The notes: generated from the sequence alone by a model not told the origin. Positions 1 through 9,062 are shown, numbered from the stretch's first letter. The stretch: DNA of 41,063 nucleotides from Streptomyces niphimycinicus (GCF_018883605.1 NZ_JAHLEM010000174.1:1-41063), one strand, 5' to 3'. Numbers and translations are program-made.

Positions 1-1
1 C

Positions 2-280
2 GGGGAATCCGACGTGGCTCAGGACACCATGGAGCAGGCGCGACGGGAGCTGGATGAGGTACTGCGGCCCTGGCGGGAGAAGTTCCCCCGGGTGCGGGTC
101 GTCGACGAGGTCCGGCTGGAGAGCCCGGCCCAGGCGGTCGTACAGGCCGCGACCGACAGCGATCTGCTCATGGTCGGACGGCGGAAGCACCCACCCGCGC
201 TGGGTCCCCGCCTGGGTCCCGTGGTGCAGGCGGCGGTGCACCACGCGGACTGTCCGGTCGCCGTGGTCCCCCACGAATGA
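2..280 (+). CDS. Universal stress protein, C-terminal part (5' end outside window)
   Basis: The reading frame is open from the window edge, so the true start lies upstream. About 92 codons are visible, ending at TGA 278-280. The visible part is the C-terminal half of a UspA-type nucleotide-binding domain. It carries a degenerate version of the G-x2-G-x9-G phosphate-binding loop (VGRRKHPPALGPRLGP) and ends in the usual CPVAVVPH beta strand. It is a close paralogue of the second USP domain of the next gene, with shared WREK(F/Y)P, ALGPRLG/AVGPRLG and HHA.CPVAVV segments, so the two probably arose by tandem duplication. Family knowledge: actinobacterial USPs bind ATP and are induced in hypoxia or stationary phase. 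The degenerate loop makes ATP binding uncertain. Confidence 0.88.
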   Translation, partial: GESDVAQDTMEQARRELDEVLRPWREKFPRVRVVDEVRLESPAQAVVQAATDSDLLMVGRRKHPPALGPRLGPVVQAAVHHADCPVAVVPHE

Positions 281-339
281 CCGGGACGCGGCATGGGCGG
301 GACGGATGACCATCCGCATTCCCGACGACGGAGATCCCC

Positions 340-2136
340 ATGGTTCACCCCATCACCGCAGGTTTGGACGGGTCACTCGAAAGCCTGGCCGCCACCGACT
401 GGGCGGCGCGGGAGGCACAGTGCCGTCGTGCACCGCTGCGGCTGATCCACGCCTGGGTACTGCCGCCGCAAACTGCCCGTACCGCGCAGGCACCCGAGAT
501 GCGCGAGCTCTGGGCGCAGGAGGCCCTGGAGCATGCCAAGGCACGTGTGCTGGCCGCCTACCCGGAGGTGCCGGTCTCCACCGAACTGCTCCCCGAGACG
601 GCCGTCGAGGCCCTGTTGGCCCAGGGCGCGGCCTCCGAGATGCTGGTGCTCGGCTCACACGGACGTGGCGCCATGGGTGGCTTTCTGCTCGGGTCCGTCG
701 GACTGCGGGTACTCGCGCTGTCCACGAACCCCGTTGTGCTGGTGCGGAGGGATGACGGGAAGCGAACCGGGTCTCACACCGGCGATGTCGTCGTAGGCAT
801 CCAGGAGCCACCGGAGTCTGCCGCGCCGATCGAGTTCGCCTTCGCCTCCGCCGCGGCGCACGGAGTGGCGGTACGGGCGGTACGGGCTTGGGCGTCGGCG
901 CCCCTGTTCGCCTACGGCCTGCCGTCACGGCCGCCTCCCGACGAGATGCGGGGCCCCGAGCCGTGCGAACGGGATCGGGGACGGTTGGCGGAAGCCGTCG
1001 AGCTGTGGCGGGAGAAGTATCCGGACGTCCCGGTCACCGAGCGGGTCGAGCACGGCCACGCGGCGGAGGTCCTGCTGGGAGCTGCGTCGCACGCCGGGCT
1101 GATGGTGGTCGGCCGCCCCGTCGACCGGCCCGCCGTGGGCCCACGCCTCGGCCATGCCGCTCACGCGCTCCTCCACCACGCCGCCTGCCCCGTCGCTGTC
1201 GTGTCCCACTATGACGTCACTGCTCGTCCGGTCCGGAAGGGAGCACCGATGGCACGCCGCCCACCGCAGGACGAAGACGGACCAGGACGGCTGCCGCGTG
1301 CCCGGTACGAGGAGGAACTGCGCCGTCTGCAGATCGAACTGGTGAAGCTCCAGGAGTGGGTGCGGGCCGAGGGACAGCGCGTCGTGGTGGTCTTCGAGGG
1401 GCGGGACGCGGCTGGGAAGGGCGGCGCGATCAAACGGGTCACCGCACGCCTCAACCCGCGCGTCGTACGCACCGTAGCCCTGCCCGTGCCCACGGACCGC
1501 GAACGCACCCAGTGGTACTTCCAGCGTTATGCCGGGCAGTTTCCCGCCGCGGGGGAGATCGTGCTCTTCGACCGTAGCTGGTACAACCGGGCCGGAGTGG
1601 AGCGCGTCATGGGCTTTTGCACCGAGGAGGAGCACCAGCGCTTCCTCCGCCAGTGCCCGGTCTTCGAGCGGATGCTGGTCGAGGACGGGATCCTGCTGCG
1701 CAAGTACTGGTTCTCCGTGAGCGACGCCGAGCAGGATCGGCGGTTCCACCAGCGGCTGAGCGATCCCACGCGGCGCTGGAAGATCTCCGCGATGGACCTG
1801 GAATCCGTCGCTCGCTGGGAGGCGTACTCCCGCGCCAAGGACGAGATGTTCGCGTGCACCGACATCCCCGAGGCCCCGTGGTACGTCGTCGACAGCGACG
1901 ACAAGCGCGCCGCCCGCATCAACATGATCGCCCACCTGCTGTCGACCGTGCCGTACGGCGACGTGAGGCTCCCGGAATTGCGCCTGCCGTCCCGCCCCGC
2001 GTCCACCGGCTACCAGCGGCCGCCCAAGGACCTGCAGACCTTCGTGCCCGACCACGCGGCCTCGCTCCTGGCGCCGGGCCGTGGACCAGCCCCCGACACG
2101 GACACGGACACGGCCGAAGCGAGGGGACACGGATGA
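340..2136 (+). CDS. ppk2: USP-USP-polyphosphate kinase 2 (PPK2) read-through fusion
   Basis: One uninterrupted 598-residue frame. Residues 1-145 are a USP domain with an intact loop (GSHGRGAMGGFLLGS). Residues 147-290 are a second USP domain with a degenerate loop. Residues 304-598 are a complete class-I-like PPK2 with Walker A GRDAAGKGG, Walker B FDRSWYNRAGVERVMGF and the lid segment KISAMDLESVARWEAYSRAKDEM shortened to KISAMDL...WEAYSRAKDEM. PPK2 transfers phosphate between polyphosphate and nucleoside diphosphates in the cytosol. The PPK2 part has its own good start: ATG 1249 (MARRPPQ) preceded by GGAAGGGAG at 1235-1243. The gene may therefore give both a fusion and a separate PPK2. The USP end (cactatgac) matches the upstream paralogue's end (cacgaatgac) minus one base, which explains the lost stop. 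Its TGA overlaps the next ATG (ATGA). Confidence 0.9.
   Translation: MVHPITAGLDGSLESLAATDWAAREAQCRRAPLRLIHAWVLPPQTARTAQAPEMRELWAQEALEHAKARVLAAYPEVPVSTELLPETAVEALLAQGAASEMLVLGSHGRGAMGGFLLGSVGLRVLALSTNPVVLVRRDDGKRTGSHTGDVVVGIQEPPESAAPIEFAFASAAAHGVAVRAVRAWASAPLFAYGLPSRPPPDEMRGPEPCERDRGRLAEAVELWREKYPDVPVTERVEHGHAAEVLLGAASHAGLMVVGRPVDRPAVGPRLGHAAHALLHHAACPVAVVSHYDVTARPVRKGAPMARRPPQDEDGPGRLPRARYEEELRRLQIELVKLQEWVRAEGQRVVVVFEGRDAAGKGGAIKRVTARLNPRVVRTVALPVPTDRERTQWYFQRYAGQFPAAGEIVLFDRSWYNRAGVERVMGFCTEEEHQRFLRQCPVFERMLVEDGILLRKYWFSVSDAEQDRRFHQRLSDPTRRWKISAMDLESVARWEAYSRAKDEMFACTDIPEAPWYVVDSDDKRAARINMIAHLLSTVPYGDVRLPELRLPSRPASTGYQRPPKDLQTFVPDHAASLLAPGRGPAPDTDTDTAEARGHG
1235..1251 (+). promoter_or_regulatory. 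Internal ribosome binding site and ATG for free-standing PPK2
   Basis: GGAAGGGAG (1235-1243) lies five bases before ATG 1249-1251, in frame with the USP-PPK2 fusion. A strong Shine-Dalgarno at exactly the expected PPK2 N-terminus suggests PPK2 was, and may still be, translated independently. Confidence 0.6.
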
Positions 2137-4862
2137 CGGACACCACACACCGTCCCGATACGGTCCACGCCCTGCTCGCCGACGGCAGCACCGTTGAGAT
2201 ACGCCCCGCGCGACCACAGGACCGGGACGAAGTACTGCGCATGCATCAGGAGCTGTCTCCCGAGGCCATGCGGCTGCGCTTCTTCGCCGTCAACCCGCGC
2301 TACGCACAGGAGGCGGCGGAGCGCATCTGCGCACCGGGAAACCGTGGCTACCGTGCGCTCGTCGCCTTGGCCGACGGCCGGGTGGTCGGGGTGGCCGAGT
2401 ACACCATGCTGCCCACAGCCCCTGGCCAACCGGTGTCCGCGGACATCGCCCTGGCCGTCGCCGAGGGCCGCCACGGCCAAGGCATAGGCACCCTGCTGCT
2501 CGAACACCTCGTCCACGCTGCCCGGGAGGCGGGCATCTCCGGCTTCACCGCCGAAGCGCTCGCAGACAATCACGAGGTGCTGAAGGTCTTCGCCGATCTG
2601 GGGCTGCGCACCTCCCGTCACTTCGACGGTATCGACGTCCGCTGCACCGTCCACCTGGAGCAGGACGAGCACTACCTGGCGGCGGTGGACCGACGCGGCC
2701 GCATCGCCGATGTGGCCAGCCTGCGGCCACTGCTGAGACCACGCTCGGTGGCCGTCGCGGGGGCGGGCCGGCGGCCAGGATCGGTCGGGCGGGCGGTGCT
2801 GAGAAACCTGCGGTCAGGTGGTTTCACCGGGGCGCTGTACGCGGTCAACCCGCACGCCCGGGTCATCGAGGGGACACCGGTGTTCCCCTCCGTGGCGGCC
2901 CTCCCGCTCGTACCGGATCTCGTCGTACTCGCCGTACCGGCGCCCGCGGTGCCCGACGTCGCCGGGCAGTGCGGCACGGCGGGTGTGCGGGCGCTGGTCG
3001 TCCTGACGGCGGGGCTCGACACCGGCCAGGCGGAGGCGCTGTTCACCTGCTGCCGACGCCACGGGATGCGGCTGGTGGGCCCCAACTGCCTGGGCATCGC
3101 CGACCCGGCCGACGAGGCGAGGCTGAACGCCACGTTCGCCGCGCATCCTCTGCTGCCAGGGTGCGCGGGGGTCGCCGTGCAGTCCGGGGGCGTCGGCATC
3201 GCGCTGCTCGAACGGTTCGGCCGTCTCGGCGTCGGCGTGTCCAGCTTCGTCTCGCTCGGCGACAAGTACGACGTCAGCGGCAACGACATGCTCCAGTGGT
3301 GGGAGGCGGACCCCGGCACTCGGCTCGCCGTACTCCACCTGGAGTCCTTCGGTAATCCCCGGGCCTTCTCGCGCACCGCGCGCCGCGTCGCCCGCACCAT
3401 GCCGGTGCTCACCGTGGACGCGGGCCGCTCGGAAGCCGGACGGCGCGCCGCCGCCTCGCACACCGCCGCCGCGGCCACCCCCACCATGACCCGCGGTGCT
3501 CTGTTCACCCAGGCGGGAATCATCGCCACCCGGAGTATCGCCGAACTGGTCGACACCACGGCCCTGTTGCACGCGCAGCCGCTGCCCACGGGCATCCGGG
3601 TCGCGGTGGTGAGCAACGCGGGAGGCGCCGGTGTGCTCGCCGCCGACGCCTGCGCCGACGCGGGACTCGCCGTCCCCGCCTTGGACGTCGGCCTGGCCGG
3701 TGAACTGCGGCCGGTCCTGCCGCCCGGCGCTGCCACCAGTAACCCCGTGGACACCACGGCCGCCGTCACCGCCGACCGGATGCGCTCCTGCGTGGACCGG
3801 CTGGCGGCGCACGGAACCGTGGACGCCGTGCTGGTGGTGCTCGTGCCCACCGCGCTCGCCACCGGAACGCGGGACGACCCGCTGCTGGCCCTCACCGACG
3901 CACCGGGACAGCGGCCCCGGCCGGTGGCCGCGGTCCTCCTCGACCAGGAGGCGCCCGTACGGCTCCTCGCAAGCGCCGACGACCGCCCCGTACCCGCCTA
4001 TGCCGAGCCGCAGTCGGCGGCGCGCGCACTGGCCCATGCCGCCCGCTACGCGCGCTGGCGAGCCGAACCGCCGGGCACCCTGCCACCGCTGTCGGGCATC
4101 GACCCCGCCGGTGCAACGGCCCTCGTGGAGGACTTCCTCACCCGTCACCCCGACGGGGGCTGGCCCGACCCCCGTGGCTGCGCCGCGCTGCTCGATTGCT
4201 ATCGCGTCCCCCAGTTGCCCTGGGCCTGGGCCGAGGACGAGGACACCGCCGTGGCCGCCGCACGGCACCTGGTGGCAGACGAGCGCGACCGGGTGGCCAT
4301 CAAGGCGTACTGGCCAGGACTGGTGCACAAGAGTGACCAGGGAGCGCTGCGGCTCGACCTGGAGGGACCGGACCAGGTGCGCCACGCCTACCGCGATCTG
4401 CGGGCGCACTTCGGGGACCGGATGGCCGGTGCGCTCCTCCAGCCCATGGCCCGCCGCGGCGTGGAGCTGTTCGCGGGTGTCATCCAGGACGAGGTGTTCG
4501 GCCCTCTGGTGCTCTTCGGTCTCGGCGGCACCGCCACCGAACTCCTCGCCGACCACGCCGCCAGGCTCGCCCCGCTCACCGACCGCGATGCGCACAGCCT
4601 CCTCACCGCCCCGCGCTGCGCCCCGTTGCTCTTCGGCTACCGGGGCGGCGGGCCGGTGGACCTGGAGGGGCTGGAGCAACTGCTGCTGAGGCTGTCCCGG
4701 ATGGCCTGCGACCTGCCCCAGCTCGCCGAGACCGACCTCAACCCGGTGGTGGCCCGACCCGACGGAGTCGTCGCACTGGACGTCCGGCTGCGCATCCTGC
4801 CACGCCACGCGCACGACCCCTACCTGCGGCGGCTACGCGCCGCCCGGCGGTGGCGGGCCTGA
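2133..4862 (+). CDS. GNAT acetyltransferase fused to ADP-forming acyl-CoA synthetase (Pat/Acd type)
   Basis: A 909-residue protein whose ATG overlaps the stop of the PPK2 gene, so the two are translationally coupled. Residues about 15-175 are a GNAT domain with the acetyl-CoA loop GRHGQGIGTLLLEHL. Residues about 190-650 are the CoA-binding and succinyl-CoA-synthetase-like domains of NDP-forming acyl-CoA synthetase, including GPNCLGI, VQSGGVG and an SHT segment in the position of the phosphorylated histidine. Residues about 690-900 are an ATP-grasp domain (VAIKAYWPGLVHKSDQGAL). Family knowledge: GNAT-Acd fusions such as Salmonella Pat and E. coli PatZ acetylate lysines, classically of acetyl-CoA synthetase, and many have lost synthetase activity. 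Here the SHT histidine remains, so synthetase activity is possible (inference). A plausible local substrate is the acetyl-CoA synthetase at 29294. Confidence 0.88.
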   Translation: MTDTTHRPDTVHALLADGSTVEIRPARPQDRDEVLRMHQELSPEAMRLRFFAVNPRYAQEAAERICAPGNRGYRALVALADGRVVGVAEYTMLPTAPGQPVSADIALAVAEGRHGQGIGTLLLEHLVHAAREAGISGFTAEALADNHEVLKVFADLGLRTSRHFDGIDVRCTVHLEQDEHYLAAVDRRGRIADVASLRPLLRPRSVAVAGAGRRPGSVGRAVLRNLRSGGFTGALYAVNPHARVIEGTPVFPSVAALPLVPDLVVLAVPAPAVPDVAGQCGTAGVRALVVLTAGLDTGQAEALFTCCRRHGMRLVGPNCLGIADPADEARLNATFAAHPLLPGCAGVAVQSGGVGIALLERFGRLGVGVSSFVSLGDKYDVSGNDMLQWWEADPGTRLAVLHLESFGNPRAFSRTARRVARTMPVLTVDAGRSEAGRRAAASHTAAAATPTMTRGALFTQAGIIATRSIAELVDTTALLHAQPLPTGIRVAVVSNAGGAGVLAADACADAGLAVPALDVGLAGELRPVLPPGAATSNPVDTTAAVTADRMRSCVDRLAAHGTVDAVLVVLVPTALATGTRDDPLLALTDAPGQRPRPVAAVLLDQEAPVRLLASADDRPVPAYAEPQSAARALAHAARYARWRAEPPGTLPPLSGIDPAGATALVEDFLTRHPDGGWPDPRGCAALLDCYRVPQLPWAWAEDEDTAVAAARHLVADERDRVAIKAYWPGLVHKSDQGALRLDLEGPDQVRHAYRDLRAHFGDRMAGALLQPMARRGVELFAGVIQDEVFGPLVLFGLGGTATELLADHAARLAPLTDRDAHSLLTAPRCAPLLFGYRGGGPVDLEGLEQLLLRLSRMACDLPQLAETDLNPVVARPDGVVALDVRLRILPRHAHDPYLRRLRAARRWRA

Positions 4863-4880
4863 GTACCGTGCCGCGCACCC

Positions 4881-5759
4881 TCACACCTGTGGCACGATCA
4901 CCACCGGGCATGCGGAGCGGTGGAGTACGGCGTGGCTGACCCGACCGAGCTGCAAACCCGTGTGGTCACGCCGCTGGAGGGCGCCGACCACCAGCAGATC
5001 GGCCTGCTCCGACACATCCAGCAGCACCCGGTGCGCCGGCCCCTCGATGACTTCGCGGTGGACCGCGATGTCATCGTGCTCGCGCTCGACCTGATCCAGC
5101 ACCTCGCTGAGGACGCCCGCCGCCTGCTCCTCGTAGATCAGGCTGGTCGCCTCACGCTCGAGCAGCGACTGGCCCGCATGGGGGTGCGCGGGGCGCCGCC
5201 AGGAGCGTAGGGCGTGCAGTGCGGCGTCCCGCGCTCGCGCCTCACGGAAGGCGAACCGGACGGCTACCGACCCCTCCACGAGGTCGCCGACCGCGAGAAC
5301 CACGCGCCCGAGGGCGCCCGCGCGGTTGCTCTCCCCACCACGGACCACGACCACCGGGCAGACGGCACGTGCCGCCACCGCCAAACTGACCGACCCCAGA
5401 AGCGTCTCCGCGATCGCGCCCCTGCCACGGGACCCCGTGACCACGGCGAACGCCTCACGGCTCTGCTCCAGCAGCGCCATCACGGTGTCCTCGGCCAGCA
5501 CCTCGGCGGACACCTTCACGTCAGGGTTGCGCAACGTCGCGCGTTCCGCGCAGGCGGCGACGATGTTCTCGGCCGCTACATCCCCAGTGGGACGGTCGGT
5601 GCCGAACGAGGGCAGACGTCCTTCGTACCGTTCCCATCGGGAAGCATGGACCAGGTGCAAGGGCAGTTCATGGCGTGCCGCCTCGTCCACGGCCCAGTCC
5701 AGGGCCTCCAGGCTGGACTCCGATCCATCGACACCCACGACCAGCGGGAGCGCCATCAT
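4881..5759 (-). CDS. Tandem universal stress protein
   Basis: A 292-residue two-domain USP. Domain 1 (residues 1-145) opens with LPLVVGVDGSESS and has the intact ATP-binding loop GSRGRGAIAETLLGS. Domain 2 (150-290) ends SACPVVIVPQV and has a degenerate loop (GALQRRDHTGLQLGRVS). I chose the first of two adjacent ATG codons (5759); purine-rich GGAGGAAAGG and GGTGGGG lie upstream. The gene converges on the GNAT-synthetase gene with only 18 bases between, and diverges from the P-type ATPase across about 150 bases. Role by family: ATP-binding stress/dormancy protein. The partner is unknown. Confidence 0.93.
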   Translation of the reverse strand: MMALPLVVGVDGSESSLEALDWAVDEAARHELPLHLVHASRWERYEGRLPSFGTDRPTGDVAAENIVAACAERATLRNPDVKVSAEVLAEDTVMALLEQSREAFAVVTGSRGRGAIAETLLGSVSLAVAARAVCPVVVVRGGESNRAGALGRVVLAVGDLVEGSVAVRFAFREARARDAALHALRSWRRPAHPHAGQSLLEREATSLIYEEQAAGVLSEVLDQVEREHDDIAVHREVIEGPAHRVLLDVSEQADLLVVGALQRRDHTGLQLGRVSHAVLHRSACPVVIVPQV

Positions 5760-5907
5760 CCCCACCGCCTTTCCTCCGGTCGGCTCGTGCACCTCGGGTA
5801 CCCCGTGGCCACGTACACACCGCCCCGCTTCCTCGCCTGGACCGATCCGTCGCCCGGTCCCGTAGGCGCCGGATGCGATCCGGGAACATCGGCCACACGA
5901 TGAAGGC

Positions 5908-8514
5908 ATGCCGACCCCTCGCCGCGCCGAGCGCTTCGCCGCGGGTCTGTCGCGGGAGGAGGCGGCGCGGCGGCTGGAGGAGTACGGGGCCAATGTCGTC
6001 GCCCGGGAGCGGCGCACCCCGGTGTGGCGTCGTGTGCTGCAGCAGTTGCGCGACCCGCTGATCGTGGTGTTGCTCATGGCCGCCGTGCTGACCCTGACCA
6101 CGGGAGACCTGCCCGACGCCGCGGTGATCCTGCTCGTCATCACGGTGAACACCGTGGCCGGCGTCGTCCAGGAGGTACGGGCGGAACGGGCCGTGGCCGC
6201 CCTGACGGCCCTCAGCGCGCCCACCGCCCGGGTGGTGCGCGACGGCGGGGAGTGTTCCGTACCCGCTGCCGACGTGGTGCCGGGAGACCTGGTCCTGCTG
6301 GGCGAGGGGGACATCGTGCCCGCTGACGGTGAGGTCGTCGACGCGGCCCTGCTCCTGCTCGACGAGTCGGCGCTGACGGGCGAGTCCGTCCCGGTGGAGA
6401 AGGCCGCCGACGCGGACCGGCCGCCGTCCACGGTGTCGGCGGGCACGGTGGTCGTCCGCGGCCGCGGACGGGTCCGGATCACCGGCACCGGCCCGGACAG
6501 CGCGCTCGGCCGGATCGCCGCGCTGATGGGTACCGCGCCCGGACTGACCCCGCTGCAGCGCCGACTGGCCCGGTTCGGCAGGGTGCTGGCGGCCGTCACC
6601 GTCGCACTGTGCGCGGTGGTGCTCGCCTTGGGGCTGGTACGCGGACAGCCCGTCGAGCTGATGGTCGTGGCCGCGATCAGCCTCGCCGTCGCGGCCGTAC
6701 CGGAGTCCCTGCCCGCCGTGGTCACCCTCGCCCTGGCTCTGGGGGCACGGCGGATGGCGGAGCGACACGCCATCGTCCGGCGGCTGCCCGCGGTGGAGAC
6801 CCTGGGCTCGGTCACGGTGCTCGCCACCGACAAGACGGGCACCCTCACCGAGGGTCGGATGGCCGCGGAGAGACTATGGACGCCGCAGGGCGAGGCCACT
6901 GTCAGCGGCATCGGCTACGGCCCAGAAGGCCACGTCGTACGCGACGGCCACCCGGTGACCGCGCGCGACGCCCCGGACCTGGCCGCGCTGCTGCGCGCCT
7001 CGATGCTGTGCAACGACGCCGCGCTGGAGCCTCCTGCGGACGGCGACAGGCTGTGGCGCGCGATGGGCGACCCCACCGAGGCCGCCTTGCTCACGGCCGG
7101 AGCCAGGCTCGGCCTGGACCGGACGGCGCTGGAACGCGAACTGCCACGGGTCGACGAGATCCCCTTCGAGAGCGCGCGCAAGCGCATGACGACGGTGCAC
7201 CGCGCGCCCGGCGGCGGACTCCGGATCGTGTGCAAGGGAGCCCCCGAGGTCATGCTCCGGCCGCCGGTCCTCACCGACCCCCCGGATACGCGGACCCGGG
7301 CCGCCGCCCAGGCCGAGACACTGGCCCGCGACGGATACCGAGTCCTCGCCATCGCCTCGGCCGACCACGACGAAACACGATTCCGGAGCCCGGGTGCCTG
7401 GGAATCGGGGCTTTCTCTGCTCGGCCTGATCGGCATCCTCGACCCGCCCCGCGACACCTCCCGAACCACCGTCACGGCGTGCGAACACGCCGGTATCGCC
7501 CCGGTCCTCATCACCGGCGACCACCCCCTCACGGCACGGGCGGTGGCCGCGCGCGCGGGCATCACGGTCCGGGAGGACGAGGTCACCACGGGTGAACGCA
7601 TCCGCCAGGGCACTGCGGGCCCACTGACCGCCTCGCGCGTCTACGCCCGGACCACGCCCGATCAGAAACTGGACATCGTCCAGGCGTGGCGCGCGGCGGG
7701 CCATGTGGTGGCGATGACCGGCGACGGCGTCAACGACGGTCCCGCGCTGCGCCGCGCGGACATCGGCGTCGCCATGGGACAGCGCGGCACCGAAGTGGCC
7801 CGCCAGGCGGCCGACTTGGTGCTCGCCGACGACAACCTGGCCACCGTCGTCGCCGCCGTCGAGGAGGGCCGCCGCGTCTACGCCAACGTTCGCCGGTTCC
7901 TGCTCTACGCCCTCGCCGGAGGAACGGCGGAAATCCTGGTGATGCTCCTCGGCCCGTTCCTCGGCATGCCCCTGCCCCTGCTCCCCGCCCAGATCCTGTG
8001 GATCAACCTGCTCACCCATGGCCTCCCCGGAGTGGCACTCGGAGCCGAACCCGTGGAGCCGGGGGTGATGCGCCACCCACCACGCCCGCCCGAGGAGAGC
8101 GTCCTAGGCGCCGGACTCTGGCCGCGGCTCCTGGCCATGGGGGTCTTCGTCGCCGGTGTCACCCTGGTCGCCGCGGTCTGGGCCCGGGAGGCCGGACGAC
8201 CCTGGCAGTCCGTGACGTTCCTGGTCCTCGGCGCCACCCAACTCGGTGTCGCGCTGGGCTCCCGCGCCCGCCCCGGCAGCCTCGCCAACCCGTTCCTGCT
8301 GCTGGCCGTGGGGACGGCCCTGGCCCTGCAAGTGGCGGGCGTCTATCTCCCACCCCTGCGCGCGCTGTTGGGCACGGAACCATTGCCCCTTGTCGACCTC
8401 GCGATCGCCGGTGCTCTCTCCGGCCTGGGTCACGTCGTCATGCGTGTACAACGAGGGCTCTTCCCGCTTCGCCCGCCCCGCCCCCGCTCGGCGCCCGGCC
8501 CGGCCCATCGCTGA
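5908..8514 (+). CDS. P2-type cation-transporting ATPase
   Basis: An 868-residue membrane pump with the cation-ATPase N-terminal domain (residues 10-60), the actuator motif TGES at 157-160, the phosphorylation motif DKTGT with Asp308, KGAPE in the nucleotide-binding domain and TGDGVND in the hinge, followed by the C-terminal membrane block. Layout and length match Ca2+/Mg2+-type P2 pumps. The M4 ion-site motif is PESLPA (usual PEGLPA) and keeps the glutamate. In M6 the usual N-x2-TDGLP reads NLLTHGLP, so the ion-binding aspartate is histidine. In M5 the asparagine position of the usual N-x2-E pair is glycine while the glutamate remains. The transported ion is therefore uncertain and may not be calcium. 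It is transcribed divergently from a USP, which suggests stress-linked expression. Confidence 0.92.
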   Translation: MPTPRRAERFAAGLSREEAARRLEEYGANVVARERRTPVWRRVLQQLRDPLIVVLLMAAVLTLTTGDLPDAAVILLVITVNTVAGVVQEVRAERAVAALTALSAPTARVVRDGGECSVPAADVVPGDLVLLGEGDIVPADGEVVDAALLLLDESALTGESVPVEKAADADRPPSTVSAGTVVVRGRGRVRITGTGPDSALGRIAALMGTAPGLTPLQRRLARFGRVLAAVTVALCAVVLALGLVRGQPVELMVVAAISLAVAAVPESLPAVVTLALALGARRMAERHAIVRRLPAVETLGSVTVLATDKTGTLTEGRMAAERLWTPQGEATVSGIGYGPEGHVVRDGHPVTARDAPDLAALLRASMLCNDAALEPPADGDRLWRAMGDPTEAALLTAGARLGLDRTALERELPRVDEIPFESARKRMTTVHRAPGGGLRIVCKGAPEVMLRPPVLTDPPDTRTRAAAQAETLARDGYRVLAIASADHDETRFRSPGAWESGLSLLGLIGILDPPRDTSRTTVTACEHAGIAPVLITGDHPLTARAVAARAGITVREDEVTTGERIRQGTAGPLTASRVYARTTPDQKLDIVQAWRAAGHVVAMTGDGVNDGPALRRADIGVAMGQRGTEVARQAADLVLADDNLATVVAAVEEGRRVYANVRRFLLYALAGGTAEILVMLLGPFLGMPLPLLPAQILWINLLTHGLPGVALGAEPVEPGVMRHPPRPPEESVLGAGLWPRLLAMGVFVAGVTLVAAVWAREAGRPWQSVTFLVLGATQLGVALGSRARPGSLANPFLLLAVGTALALQVAGVYLPPLRALLGTEPLPLVDLAIAGALSGLGHVVMRVQRGLFPLRPPRPRSAPGPAHR

Positions 8515-8678
8515 ACTGGCCGACTGTCGGGTGGCGGACCGGCGAACGCCCAGATGCTCGCGCCGGGCCGTGATGGACATGCCACTGTGAGGGGCGGCGA
8601 AGGTCCCGCTTACCCTGATTCGACCGTTCGTCCGTGGACGGCATGATCGGTAAGCGCTATGTGACCCAGGAGTACGCG

Positions 8679-8862
8679 ATGGCCATCTCCACCGATGTGG
8701 AGCCCCGCCCGGCGGAGGCCCCCACGGGAGGCCGTCTGCGGACCTGGCTGCTCCAGGGCCTGTCCGATATGGCCAAACAGCAGCCCGGACCGCATGCCCA
8801 GGTCCCCGAGGGGCACCGGGGGCAGCGGTGGTGGCGGGTGATGTGCCTGACCGGAGTGGACT
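8679..8862 (+). pseudogene. 5' fragment of an APC-type amino acid transporter
   Basis: A well-formed start (CAGGAG before ATG 8679) opens about 60 codons that match the conserved cytosolic N-terminus of a large Streptomyces APC-family permease: RTWLLQGLSDMAKQQPGPH followed by RGQRWWRVMCLTGVD. At the point where such proteins continue YFSTLGYQPG, the similarity stops abruptly and the following DNA reads as a different protein on the other strand. The frame stays open to 9029, but the added residues (DQRRARQRGRERG...) are low-complexity antisense of that fragment. No membrane segment survives, so it cannot transport. Recognition of the family is from memory of its conserved N-terminus. Confidence 0.6.
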
Positions 8863-9062
8863 GTGACCAGCGCCGTGCTCGCCAGCGTGGCCGCGAACGC
8901 GGCGCTGCGGCGCGCGCTGACCACGGCCGTGAGGTAGGCGGCAGTGATCACCATGAAGGACAGCAGCAGGGCCGGATCCGCGTGCCAGGTGGTGAGCATG
9001 CGGGAGACGGTCAGGTCCGGCGCCCGTAGTAGTCGGCGTCGGGCGTCGTGGAGGGTACTTCC
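8860..9062 (-). pseudogene. CtaG-like membrane protein fragment
   Basis: Read on the minus strand this stretch gives SRMLTTWHADPALLLSFMV followed by ITAAYLTAVVSARR and STALVTVHSG. It resembles the N-terminal membrane segments of cytochrome c oxidase assembly proteins of the CtaG/caa3 type. The fragment ends exactly where the transporter fragment on the plus strand begins, so the two are joined tail to tail by a rearrangement. There is no plausible start with a ribosome binding site and no downstream part. The family call is tentative. Confidence 0.35.

Noticed and set aside
2814..4814. Long open frame on the minus strand opposite the acyl-CoA synthetase
   Set aside because: Its composition is the Gly/Arg/His/Val-rich pattern of an antisense frame in GC-rich DNA, and the plus strand carries a well-supported protein.
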